From the NCBI GenBank assembly GCA_031276855.1, contig JAISMH010000056.1, positions 1-45,976 of the forward strand: a stretch of 45,976 nt of DNA, written 5' to 3'. Every line of letters starts with the position of its first letter. Positions within the stretch are counted from its first letter, which is position 1. Below, one piece after another: positions 35,379 to 43,277 of the stretch. Below the pieces are notes generated by a model, which was given only the letters and a program-made list of their open reading frames with translations, was not told the DNA's origin and searched no databases. This DNA is from Synergistaceae bacterium. Its GTDB lineage: Bacteria; Synergistota; Synergistia; Synergistales; Aminobacteriaceae. The position numbers were made by a program, and so were the translations under genes.

Positions 35379-35402
35379 GCAAGCTCCGCCTCCCTGAGCT
35401 TA
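35379..35402. repeat. Dispersed repeat, family 2, inverted copy B
   Basis: GCAAGCTCCGCCTCCCTGAG followed by CTTA is the inverted match of the core in 26063-26095 and 39738-39770. AAGCTC/GAGCTT can pair across nine bases. It lies inside the PTS operon, between the regulator and EIIA genes. Confidence 0.75.
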
Positions 35403-35421
35403 AATCATGAAAGGTGGTGGC

Positions 35422-35436
35422 GCGCCCAGGGGGCGC
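35422..35436 (+). promoter_or_regulatory. Hairpin enclosing the EIIA ribosome-binding site
   Basis: GCGCCC (35422-35427) pairs perfectly with GGGCGC (35431-35436) over a 3-base loop. The AGGGGG Shine-Dalgarno of the GTG start at 35443 is in the loop and 3' arm, so folding would block EIIA translation. Confidence 0.5.
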
Positions 35437-35442
35437 ACAATC

Positions 35443-35877
35443 GTGGCTGAAATCGTCAAAATGGAAAGTATCGTACTCGACATGCCGTCTGAAACCCATG
35501 AGGACGCCATACGGCGCTGCGGCAAAATGCTGGTGGACGCCGGTTATGTCTCGTCCCGCTACGTGGAGGGAATGCTTGCCCGCGACCGGGATTTTTCGAC
35601 GGCCATCGGCAATTACATCGCCATTCCCCACGGGGCGAAAGAATACAAGGACGATATTCTGGAAACCGGTCTGGTTGTCGTCACTTATCCCGAAGGCATC
35701 GACTGGGGCGGCCAAAAAGTGCATCTGGTCATCGGCATCGCCGCCCAGGGCGACGCTCATCTGGATATTCTGGAAAACATCGTGAGCAAGCTGGAGGACG
35801 GCGACGATGTGCTGGCTCTGGTGAACGCCCACGACAAAAACGCCGTTTACGCCACGCTGACCGGGGGGCCGGAATGA
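35443..35877 (+). CDS. mtlF: Mannitol-type PTS EIIA
   Basis: A 144-residue EIIA of the mannitol/fructose class, the phosphocarrier between HPr and the EIIB domain of MtlA. The active histidine is H63 in YIAIPHGAKE. Also seen: SRYVEGMLARD and VHLVIGIAAQGDAHLDILENI (first 20). GTG 35443 gives the family length and follows an AGGGGG; in-frame ATGs at 35407 (no ribosome site) and 35461 are alternatives. Its stop overlaps the kinase start by four bases. Confidence 0.93.
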   Translation: MAEIVKMESIVLDMPSETHEDAIRRCGKMLVDAGYVSSRYVEGMLARDRDFSTAIGNYIAIPHGAKEYKDDILETGLVVVTYPEGIDWGGQKVHLVIGIAAQGDAHLDILENIVSKLEDGDDVLALVNAHDKNAVYATLTGGPE

Positions 35878-36803
35878 TTGTCACGGTGACCATGAACCCC
35901 GCGTTGGACAAGACGGCGGAGATTGCCCGTTTGGAACCGCGCCGGCTCAACCGCCTTTCCGGCGTCCGGGTGGACGCCGGAGGCAAGGGCGTCAACGTGA
36001 GCAAGATGATTAAAGTGCTCGGCGGCGAATCCGTCTGCACCGGGTTCGTGGGCGGCGGAGCGGGACAGGAGTTGTGCGAGCGCATCGAGCGAATGGGCAT
36101 CCGGCATCGTTTTTTGACGGTCGCCGGCGTCACCCGCACCAACCTGAAAATCATGGACGCCGACAGCGGCCTGACCGAGCTGAACGAGCCCGGCGTTGCC
36201 GTGACCGGCGCGGAGATGGATGCCCTGCTGGAGCAGACGAAAGATCTGGCGGGGCCGGACGGAATCGTCGTACTCAGCGGGAGCCTGCCGCAAAACGCGG
36301 AGGCCGGAACTTACCGCGTCTTCGCCGAAGCGCTGAAAGAGGCCGGATGCACCGTTTTGGCGGACGCGGACGGGGATTCCTTCAAAAAGGCGATCGAGGC
36401 CCCGCCCGACGTGATCAAGCCCAACCGTTTCGAGCTCCTGCAGTATTACGGACTGCCCCAGGACACCCCGGACGGCGAGCTGCCGTCTCTTTGCCGAAAG
36501 TTTCTGGAGCGCGGCGTGGCGTGGGTGATACTGAGCCTGGGGGAAAACGGCGCCATGTTTTTCACGAAGGATCGCTGCGTCAGGGCCGGGACTCTGCCGG
36601 TGGAGGTGCGTTCCACGGTGGGCGCGGGCGACAGCATGGTGGGCGCGGCGGCCTATGCCCTGGAAAAGCGGATGTCTTTCGAGGAGACGGCGAAGCTGGC
36701 TATGGCGGCCTCTATCGGGGCCGTCACCACGGAGGGGACCAACGCGCCCTCCCGGGAACTGGTCGGCGAACTGATGAGCCGTATCGCGCTGGAAGAGATA
36801 TAG
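35874..36803 (+). CDS. fruK: PfkB-family 1-phosphofructokinase-type kinase
   Basis: A 309-residue ribokinase-fold enzyme. The N-terminus MIVTVTMNPALDKT, GGKGVNVSKMIKVLG near 40-55 and the C-terminal anion hole/base motif STVGAGDSMVGA near 245 are those of FruK/LacC enzymes, which phosphorylate a ketose phosphate at the other end. Predicted: fructose 1-phosphate to fructose 1,6-bisphosphate; tagatose-6-phosphate is an alternative. Overlaps EIIA (ATGA-type), so it is coupled. Together with the next gene it suggests how the imported hexitol phosphate enters glycolysis. Confidence 0.88.
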   Translation: MIVTVTMNPALDKTAEIARLEPRRLNRLSGVRVDAGGKGVNVSKMIKVLGGESVCTGFVGGGAGQELCERIERMGIRHRFLTVAGVTRTNLKIMDADSGLTELNEPGVAVTGAEMDALLEQTKDLAGPDGIVVLSGSLPQNAEAGTYRVFAEALKEAGCTVLADADGDSFKKAIEAPPDVIKPNRFELLQYYGLPQDTPDGELPSLCRKFLERGVAWVILSLGENGAMFFTKDRCVRAGTLPVEVRSTVGAGDSMVGAAAYALEKRMSFEETAKLAMAASIGAVTTEGTNAPSRELVGELMSRIALEEI

Positions 36804-36815
36804 GAGGTAAATAAA

Positions 36816-38105
36816 ATGAAGGTAAAAGCGGTGCGCCTGTACGGAGCGGACGATTTGCGGCTGGAGGAGTTCCAACTGCCGGAAATCAAAGAGGATGAAA
36901 TTTTGGTGCGCGTCATCAGCGACAGCATCTGCATGTCCACCTATAAATTGCTCAAGCAGGGCAAAGCCCACAAGCGGTGTCCTCAGAACGTGGACACCCA
37001 CCCCATTATCATCGGGCACGAATTTGCGGGCGACATCGTAAAGGTGGGCGCAAAATGGCGGCACGAGTTCAAGCCGGGAGAAAAATTTGCCCAGCAGCCC
37101 GCCCTGAACTACAAAGGCAGGCTGGACTCCCCCGGCTACTCCTACGAATACTGCGGAGGGGCGGCCACATACTGCATCATGCCCCACGAGGTGATGGAGC
37201 TGGGATGCTTGCTGCACTACGACGGCGACGCGTATTTCGGCGCTTCCCTGGGCGAGCCCATGAGCTGCGTCATCGGCGGTTACAAGGTCATGTACCACAC
37301 CAACAAACAGAACTACGACCACGCCATGGGCGTCAAACCCGCCGGAAACGTCCTGATTCTGGGCGGCTGCGGCCCCATGGGACTGGGCGCGCTGGAGTAT
37401 CCGCTGGTCCTCGAGAAGAAGCCGGCCAGAGTGGTGGTCACGGATGTCGACGAGGGTCGGATATCCCGCGCGAAGCAGCTGGTCTCGCCCGAAATGGCCG
37501 CAAAGCACGGGGTCGAGCTCGTGTATGTGAATGCCGCCAGCCCCGAGGGCGGCGCGGAAAAACTGAAAGCCCTGACGGGCGGGCACGGGTATGACGACGT
37601 GTTTGTGTTCGCCCCCATCCGGCCTCTGGCGGAAATGGGCGACGCGCTGCTCGCCTTCGACGGCTGCCTGAACTTTTTTGCCGGCCCCTCCGACCCCAAC
37701 TTCAAAGCCCTCGTCAACCTGTACAATTGCCACTACACCAGCACCCATATTCTGGGCAGCACCGGCGGCAACACCGAAGATCTGAAGGAGGCGCTCCGGC
37801 TGTCGGCGGCGAACCGGCTGCGCCCGTCGGTGATGGTGTCCCACATCTGCGGCATCGACGCCATCGCCGAAACCACCGCCCGCCTGCCGGATATCCGGGC
37901 GGGGAAGATCCTCAGCTACACCCACTTCGACCTGCCTCTCACCGCCCTCGAAGATTTCGAAAAACTGGGGAAGGAAAGCGGCGGAAAGGAAAACAAACTC
38001 TTCGCCAGGCTGCACGAAAGCTGCCAGGCACACGGCGGCCTTTGGAACAGCCACGCGGAATCCGTTTTGCTGGAGCATTTCGGAGTGGGCGGTCCGTCTG
38101 TATAA
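36816..38105 (+). CDS. Zinc-dependent hexitol-phosphate/L-sorbose-1-phosphate dehydrogenase (SorE-like)
   Basis: A 429-residue medium-chain dehydrogenase resembling L-sorbose-1-phosphate reductase. Catalytic zinc ligands are expected in SICMSTYK (Cys near 39) and IIGHEFAG (His-Glu near 66); the Rossmann motif is LILGGCGPMGLGA near 183-195 with D following in VVTDVDEGR. It is longer than typical alcohol dehydrogenases, as SorE is. SorE interconverts L-sorbose 1-phosphate and a glucitol phosphate, acting at C2 beside a phosphorylated C1. In this operon it replaces the missing MtlD. GGAGG precedes the ATG. Confidence 0.85.
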   Translation: MKVKAVRLYGADDLRLEEFQLPEIKEDEILVRVISDSICMSTYKLLKQGKAHKRCPQNVDTHPIIIGHEFAGDIVKVGAKWRHEFKPGEKFAQQPALNYKGRLDSPGYSYEYCGGAATYCIMPHEVMELGCLLHYDGDAYFGASLGEPMSCVIGGYKVMYHTNKQNYDHAMGVKPAGNVLILGGCGPMGLGALEYPLVLEKKPARVVVTDVDEGRISRAKQLVSPEMAAKHGVELVYVNAASPEGGAEKLKALTGGHGYDDVFVFAPIRPLAEMGDALLAFDGCLNFFAGPSDPNFKALVNLYNCHYTSTHILGSTGGNTEDLKEALRLSAANRLRPSVMVSHICGIDAIAETTARLPDIRAGKILSYTHFDLPLTALEDFEKLGKESGGKENKLFARLHESCQAHGGLWNSHAESVLLEHFGVGGPSV

Positions 38106-38124
38106 CGAAAGGCCGGTGAACGGG

Positions 38125-39741
38125 ATGGAATTTCAGGGCAGAGGCGTCAGCAAGGGCGTCGCGGTCGGAAAGGTGCGCTATATCAGTCAGGTCCTGGACG
38201 AAGTGACGGCGCGCCCTATCGAGGACGTGCAAAAAGAACTGGCCCGCTTCGAGAGCGCCAGGGCCGTGGCCGCCACGCAGCTGGGCGAGCTTGCCGTCGC
38301 CGCCGCGGCAAAACTGGGCAAGGAAAATTCCCTTCTTTTCGAAGTGTACCAGATGATGCTGGAGGACTTGGACTACCGCGAGGCGGTGGAGCTCAAAGTC
38401 CGGGGCGGCAAGGTCTGCGTGGAGTATGCCGTGAGCGAGACGGCCAAGGAATTCTCGCGGGCTTTCGCGGAGATGGACAACGAGTACATGCAGGCGCGCG
38501 CCGCCGACGTGCTGGATGTTTCGCGCCGGGTGATCGAGATACTTCTCGGTAAAGATCCGCAAAAAGCGGTGTTCGACGAACCGGTCATTCTGGCCGCGCA
38601 CGATTTTGTCCCCAGCGAGACGGCGCAAATGGAGCGCACGACCACCCTCGCCCTCGTCACGGAGGGCGGTTCGGCCAATTCCCACACGGCGATTTTTGCC
38701 CGGACGATGGGGATTCCCGCCGTGATCGGCCTCGAGAGCGCTTTGGATGAAAGCTGGGACGGCAAGCAGTGCATCGTGGACGGCGAGACCGGGCGGATTG
38801 TTTTGGAGCCCACGCGGGAGCAGTTGGACGAGGTTCTCGAAAAGCAGAGGAAGCAGACGGAGTACGCCCGGATGCTGAACGCGTACCGGGGCCGGGAAAC
38901 CGCCACCCGAAGCGGCAAAAAAGTGCAGCTGTTCGCCAATATCGGCAGCGTAAAAGACGCGGAGCTGGCCATGGAAAACGACGCCGAAGGCGTCGGGCTG
39001 TTCCGCAGCGAGTTTTTGTATCTGGAAAGCAAGGATTACCCCAGTGAAGAGACCCAATTTGAAGCCTACAGGGCCGTGGCCGAAAAACTGGACGGCCGCA
39101 TGGTCGTCATACGCACCTTGGACATCGGCGCGGACAAGCAGGCGGACTATTTCAAGCTCTCCCCCGAGGAAAACCCGGCCTTGGGCCTGCGGGCGCTGCG
39201 GATATGCCTCAAGCGGCCGGAGGTGTTCAAAACCCAGCTCAGGGCCATTTACCGGGCGTCTGCCCACGGCAAAATCTCGATCATGCTGCCCATGGTGACT
39301 TCCCTGTGGGAAATTCAGGCGGCCAAAAAGCTGGCGCGGGAAGTACGCGCCGAGCTGACGGAGAAGGGCCTGGCTTTCGACGGTTCCGTACCGATCGGAA
39401 TCATGATAGAAACGCCGGCCGCGGCCGTCATCAGCGACATACTGGCAAAAGAGGCGGACTTTTTCAGCCTCGGCACCAATGACCTGACGCAATACACCCT
39501 GGCGGTAGACCGGCAGAATCAAAGCCTCGACGATTTCTGCGACCCCCACCACGAAGCGGTGCTGCGGCTGATCCGGCGGACGGCGGAGACGGCTCATGCC
39601 GCCGGAATATGGGTGGGGATCTGCGGCGAGCTTGGGGCCGACGAGAGCATGGCGGAAAGATTCCTCGAGATGGGCATCGACGAGCTGTCCGTTACGCCGC
39701 CGGCCATTCTTCCGCTCAGGAAGCACATTTGTGAATTGTAA
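38125..39741 (+). CDS. ptsI: PTS Enzyme I (phosphoenolpyruvate-protein phosphotransferase)
   Basis: A 538-residue Enzyme I that starts the phosphorelay from phosphoenolpyruvate. The phospho-histidine is H187 in GGSANSHTAIFARTMGIPAV; the C-terminal PEP-binding barrel has GVGLFRSEFLYL, IRTLDIGADKQ, MLPMVTS, GIMIETPAA, FFSLGTNDLTQYTLAVDR and GICGELGAD (catalytic Cys). ATG 38125 is chosen; a GTG at 38116 sits only three bases after AAAGG. The stop codon lies in the family 2 repeat at 39738-39770. It is last in the operon, so the cluster carries its own general PTS proteins. Confidence 0.95.
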   Translation: MEFQGRGVSKGVAVGKVRYISQVLDEVTARPIEDVQKELARFESARAVAATQLGELAVAAAAKLGKENSLLFEVYQMMLEDLDYREAVELKVRGGKVCVEYAVSETAKEFSRAFAEMDNEYMQARAADVLDVSRRVIEILLGKDPQKAVFDEPVILAAHDFVPSETAQMERTTTLALVTEGGSANSHTAIFARTMGIPAVIGLESALDESWDGKQCIVDGETGRIVLEPTREQLDEVLEKQRKQTEYARMLNAYRGRETATRSGKKVQLFANIGSVKDAELAMENDAEGVGLFRSEFLYLESKDYPSEETQFEAYRAVAEKLDGRMVVIRTLDIGADKQADYFKLSPEENPALGLRALRICLKRPEVFKTQLRAIYRASAHGKISIMLPMVTSLWEIQAAKKLAREVRAELTEKGLAFDGSVPIGIMIETPAAAVISDILAKEADFFSLGTNDLTQYTLAVDRQNQSLDDFCDPHHEAVLRLIRRTAETAHAAGIWVGICGELGADESMAERFLEMGIDELSVTPPAILPLRKHICEL

Positions 39742-39770
39742 ACGCTCAAGCTCAGGGGGGCGGAGCTCGT
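39738..39770. repeat. Dispersed repeat, family 2, copy C
   Basis: Matches 26063-26095 with three differences over 33 bases. It includes the ptsI stop codon and lies in the convergent gap before dus, where it could form part of the transcript end. Confidence 0.85.
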
Positions 39771-39864
39771 TTGCCCAAAAGCGGACTCACTGGCCCCCCG
39801 ATGGAAATCGGACGCAGGGGAGTTGAACGGCTGCCTTTCGTTTTGTTCGGGTGCGCCGGCCCGC

Positions 39865-40893
39865 TCACCGCGATTTTTCCGGCGTCAGGATATGCATCAG
39901 TTCGTCCAGATCGTTCGTGAGGCCCGCGCGGCGGCGCAGCGCCGCGGCGCTTTCCGAGCCCTTGAGCGCGCCGGCCAAAAGACGCTTGAGCAGAACCACG
40001 GTCGGACGCGGACCGTTGATTTCATGGGAGCTCTCTCCCAGACTTCTCAGAAACAGGAGGCGATCTTCGAACGCCGGGTTGAGCCGTTCTTCGGGGACAT
40101 CGTACCCCAGCGCCTTCAGCGCCAGGGGAAAAATGTACGGGTTCGCTAGAGCCCCGCGGGCCGGCATCACGCCGACACAGCCTCCGTTCAGGTACTCCAG
40201 AACGTCCTCCGCCGAGTAGACGTCGCCGCTTGCGCTGATTTTTCCCGGAAAGCGGCGCGCGGCGGCGCAGACGACCGACCGGTCGGCACGGCCCCCGTAG
40301 CGCTGTGCCGGCGTCCGACCGTGAATACAGACGTTGTCCGCCCCGGCGTTCAGGAGTCCCTCCGCGAAGCGGAGCGTGTCCGTTTCGTCTCCCGACGGCG
40401 CCTTGCGGGTTTTCACCCAGACGGGAAACCCCAGTTCCTTCAACCCGCGAACCATTTCGCAGGCGATGCCGGGGACGTTCATCAGGGCCGCGCCCGCCCC
40501 GCGCTTCGTCACCTTCGGCATGGGGCACGCCATGTTGACGCCCAGCGCGGCAAAACGCGCGGACGCGCCCTCCGAGGAAGCCGCCCGCCCGCCCGCCGCG
40601 ATCGCGGCCTCGGCCCCCTCCCTCATCGAGGCGGCATCGCCCGCGAAAAGCTGAAGCACCACGGGCCCCTCGCCGGGAAGCAGGCGAAGCATCCCCTCGG
40701 TCTTGCGGTTTCCGCGCACGATCCCCGCGCAGCTCACCATTTCGGTGTGGGTCAGCCCGGCCCCCAAGCGCGAAAAAAATTCCCGAACCGGGGGCGTCGT
40801 CACCCCCGCGAGAGGCGCGAGCCAAAGGGCGTTGTCCAGCTTCAGCCCCCCCGCTTCGATTTTCGGGTGTTCCTTCATTGCAGGTTCCTTCAT
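39865..40893 (-). CDS. dus: tRNA-dihydrouridine synthase
   Basis: A 342-residue FMN-dependent TIM-barrel enzyme that reduces uridines in tRNA D-loops. Seen: LAPLAGVTTPPVREFF near 24-40, TEMVSCAGI, the catalytic-Cys motif GVNMACPMPKVTKRGAGAAL (20 residues) near 118-137, KTRKAPSGDE, ICIHGRT-like VCIHGRTPAQRY, and ASGDVYSAEDV with GVMPARGALANPYIF. Which Dus subgroup it is cannot be settled. ATG 40893 overlaps the coaX stop as ATGA; a second ATG at 40878 has the better AAGGA spacing, the result of a 15-bp duplication. Confidence 0.93.
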   Translation of the reverse strand: MKEPAMKEHPKIEAGGLKLDNALWLAPLAGVTTPPVREFFSRLGAGLTHTEMVSCAGIVRGNRKTEGMLRLLPGEGPVVLQLFAGDAASMREGAEAAIAAGGRAASSEGASARFAALGVNMACPMPKVTKRGAGAALMNVPGIACEMVRGLKELGFPVWVKTRKAPSGDETDTLRFAEGLLNAGADNVCIHGRTPAQRYGGRADRSVVCAAARRFPGKISASGDVYSAEDVLEYLNGGCVGVMPARGALANPYIFPLALKALGYDVPEERLNPAFEDRLLFLRSLGESSHEINGPRPTVVLLKRLLAGALKGSESAAALRRRAGLTNDLDELMHILTPEKSR

Positions 40894-40898
40894 TCAGG
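40870..40898. repeat. 15-bp duplication of the dus start region
   Basis: Minus strand CCTGAATGAAGGAA and CCTGCAATGAAGGAA differ by a one-base indel. Each provides an ATG and an AAGGA, so dus has two tandem starts, and the coaX stop lies in the first. Confidence 0.8.
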
Positions 40899-41666
40899 CT
40901 TCTTCTTGCGGTTTCTTTCATAGATGATGCGCAGTCCGTCCAGGGTCAGCCAGGGATCGACGTGTTCGATGGTTTTCGAGAGGGACGCCATCACCTCCGC
41001 GTGACCGCCCGTAGCGACTACCGTGGCCTCGATTCCCAGCTCTTCGCGTATTTTCTCGACGAGGCGATCCGTCAGCCCCGCGTTGCCGTGAAGAATGCCG
41101 GACTGGGTCGATTCGTTCGTGTTGCGGCCGATCACGGAGGGGGGAACTTCCAGATTCACTTGGGGCAGTTTGGCCGCGCGGCTGAAAAGGGCCTGAACTC
41201 CGGTAATCAGCCCCGGGGCTATGACGCCGCCCAGGTACGCCCCGTCCGGGGAGACGACATCCAGAGTGATCGCCGTTCCGTAGTCCGCGACGATCACGGG
41301 CGCCCCGTACTTATGGCGCCCCGCGACCGCGTTGACGATTCGATCCGCCCCGACCTCGCGCGGAGCGCCGTAGCGTATCTCCATCCCCGTGTCGACGAAG
41401 GCGTCCACCTTCAGGCAATCGACGCCGAAGTACGCCCGGACCGCGTCACGGATCGGCGTGTCCAGCGGAGGAACGACGCTCGACAGAACCGCGCTGTCGA
41501 TCTCCCCGGGGGTCACGGAGATCGTGGAGAGAAGGGTCAGCAGATAAATCCCGAGTTCATCCGAGGTGTGCAGAATGGAGGACAAACGCCAATGGCTGAT
41601 CAGCTTTTCTCCATCGAACACGCCCACTACCGTCGTGGTATTCCCCGCGTCCATAACGAGCAGCAT
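40890..41666 (-). CDS. coaX: Type III pantothenate kinase
   Basis: A 258-residue ASKHA-fold kinase that phosphorylates pantothenate, the first step to coenzyme A. The phosphate loop MDAGNTTTVVGVFDGEKL is at the N-terminus; DCLKVDAF, GADRIVNAVAG, VADYGTAITLDVV and GGVIAPGLITG are family motifs. Type III enzymes are insensitive to CoA and need a monovalent cation. AAGGGGAGG lies 12-13 bases before the ATG, a little far. It overlaps dus by four bases. Confidence 0.95.
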   Translation of the reverse strand: MLLVMDAGNTTTVVGVFDGEKLISHWRLSSILHTSDELGIYLLTLLSTISVTPGEIDSAVLSSVVPPLDTPIRDAVRAYFGVDCLKVDAFVDTGMEIRYGAPREVGADRIVNAVAGRHKYGAPVIVADYGTAITLDVVSPDGAYLGGVIAPGLITGVQALFSRAAKLPQVNLEVPPSVIGRNTNESTQSGILHGNAGLTDRLVEKIREELGIEATVVATGGHAEVMASLSKTIEHVDPWLTLDGLRIIYERNRKKKPE

Positions 41667-41739
41667 TGTAAGACAAGGCCTCCCCTTTTGATAATAATGG
41701 CACTATGAAATAACGGCATTGCGTGACGATGGCGCCGCG

Positions 41740-41775
41740 TTCGGCAAGCGCAGCGAATTCGGCAAGCGCAGCGAA
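41740..41775. repeat. 18-bp perfect duplication between tsaB and coaX
   Basis: TTCGGCAAGCGCAGCGAA occurs twice in tandem (41740-41757, 41758-41775), just after the tsaB stop and in the coaX leader region. Confidence 0.95.
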
Positions 41776-41788
41776 TTCAAATTGAAAA

Positions 41789-42472
41789 TCAGCCGATTTG
41801 GGGTTCGCGCAGGTAGGAAATCCGCAGGGCCATGGGCTCGACGGCCGTTTCGCGCTCCCGCCGCGCGATGCGCGCCGCGGCGCCGGCGTTCGGCGGAGAC
41901 GGCATAACGGGCAGCCCGAGGATTTGGGGGGATCCGAGGGCCTGAGCGGCCTTCTGCGGGTCGTCCGAGACGAGCGCCGTTTCTTGCCCCGCGCGGGAGG
42001 ACAGCCACGATTCGAGCGCCGCGAGGGCGTACTCTCCCGCGGGCAGATTCAAACTTTTGCCGCGCTCGCCGCATCCGAACGAGGCGGCGTAGACGCGGCC
42101 CCGCCCCGCGTAAACGAGGACGAGGACGGCTTCCCCCGCCTCGGTATACGGGCAGGCCAGCATACGGAGCGTGGGAACCGGCACGACCCCAACCCCCAAA
42201 CCGTAAGCCAGAGCCATCGCGTAAGAGGCCCCCACCCGAAGTCCGGTGAAGTAGCCGGGCCCGTTCGTCACGGCCACGAGCCCCACCTCTTCGAGACGCC
42301 GGTCCGCCGCCGCGAGAACGCGCTCCACCGCCAGCGGCAGTTCCGCCGCCTGACGGCGCCCGATGTCGAGACTCTCCGAAGCGATAACCTCTCCCCCTTC
42401 CCCGAGGCCGGAAAAAACGGCTGCGTTCGTCCGCCGCAGACTGCAGTCCAGAGCCAGTATCAGATTCTCCAT
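41789..42472 (-). CDS. tsaB: tRNA t6A threonylcarbamoyltransferase subunit TsaB
   Basis: A 227-residue ASKHA-fold protein that dimerises with TsaD to transfer the threonylcarbamoyl group to A37. The N-terminus LILALDCSLRRTNAAVF and the block VTNGPGYFTGLRVGASYAMALAYG (first 20 diagnostic) are TsaB hallmarks. Its substrate-making partner Sua5 is encoded at 12168-13163. Its ATG is preceded by a 17-bp tandem array that repeats the ribosome site. Confidence 0.92.
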   Translation of the reverse strand: MENLILALDCSLRRTNAAVFSGLGEGGEVIASESLDIGRRQAAELPLAVERVLAAADRRLEEVGLVAVTNGPGYFTGLRVGASYAMALAYGLGVGVVPVPTLRMLACPYTEAGEAVLVLVYAGRGRVYAASFGCGERGKSLNLPAGEYALAALESWLSSRAGQETALVSDDPQKAAQALGSPQILGLPVMPSPPNAGAAARIARRERETAVEPMALRISYLREPQIG

Positions 42473-42477
42473 TTTCT

Positions 42478-42545
42478 TCCTTCATCCAATCCCATTCTTC
42501 ATCCAACCCAATCCTTCATTCAAACCAATCCTTCATCCAACCCCA
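42478..42545. repeat. Four 17-bp units repeating the tsaB ribosome-binding site
   Basis: Units 42478-42494, 42495-42511, 42512-42528 and 42529-42545, in exact register. Minus-strand consensus TTGGGTTGGATGAAGGA; three of four keep AAGGA. The array fills most of the gap between the kinase and tsaB. Confidence 0.95.
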
Positions 42546-42582
42546 TCGGCCGCCTCGCTCTTTTCCGTCGGGCCGCTCCGCT

Positions 42583-43233
42583 TTAATTTTTCAGACCGCT
42601 CCGCTCTTCGCGATTGGGGAAAAAGGCCTTCACCTGGGCCAGGAAGTGCTCCACTCGGGAGGGAGTACGGATAAAGCTGGGATCGGAGAGATCCAGCACC
42701 AAAAAGTTCGGGATCTCGACTTCTAATTTGAGGAAATCGAGGAAGGGCGCGTAGGCGTTGTAGAGCGCGCGCCAATATCCTTCGCCCGCGGCGACCTCGT
42801 CTTCCCGCCCCCGCGCGTGAATGCGGCGCATGATTTCCTCGAACGGACAGTGAACGAGAATCAGGAGGTGCGGCGGCTTCGCGCCCTTGAGGAGGGCGTC
42901 GTACAGGGTCAGGTAACACCCGAACTGGCTGTCCCTGAAATACCCCTGCTTGTAGTAAAGCGTGGCGTAAATTTTGTCGCCGAAGAGACTGCGGTCCATG
43001 ATGTAGTTGTCCGACTCGGAGGCGCACATATACTGGGAGAAACGTGTCACCAGAAAATTGAGCTGCATCGGAAACGCCCATCGCCGGTCGTGGTGGAAAC
43101 GGCTCAGCAGGTCGTATTGGTCGCGGAATTCCTCCGGCATGATGTCGAACCCCAGACGCTCCGACAAAAGCTGCACGATCGTCGATTTTCCGCTGGCGGT
43201 CATTCCCTCCATGATAATCTGAATCTGTCCCAT
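42583..43233 (-). CDS. Deoxynucleoside kinase
   Basis: A 216-residue P-loop kinase of the deoxyadenosine/deoxyguanosine kinase group, which salvages deoxynucleosides. P-loop GMTASGKST at 10-18, the DRS motif in YIMDRSLFGDKIYA near 82, and an arginine-rich lid IMRRIHARGRED near 136. The substrate is not predictable from motifs. It lies between the diguanylate cyclase (44-base gap) and tsaB on the same strand. Confidence 0.87.
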   Translation of the reverse strand: MGQIQIIMEGMTASGKSTIVQLLSERLGFDIMPEEFRDQYDLLSRFHHDRRWAFPMQLNFLVTRFSQYMCASESDNYIMDRSLFGDKIYATLYYKQGYFRDSQFGCYLTLYDALLKGAKPPHLLILVHCPFEEIMRRIHARGREDEVAAGEGYWRALYNAYAPFLDFLKLEVEIPNFLVLDLSDPSFIRTPSRVEHFLAQVKAFFPNREERSGLKN

Positions 43234-43277
43234 GCTCCGCGTTCCTTCCCGGCCTGAGCCTCAAGATTTTTTATTGT

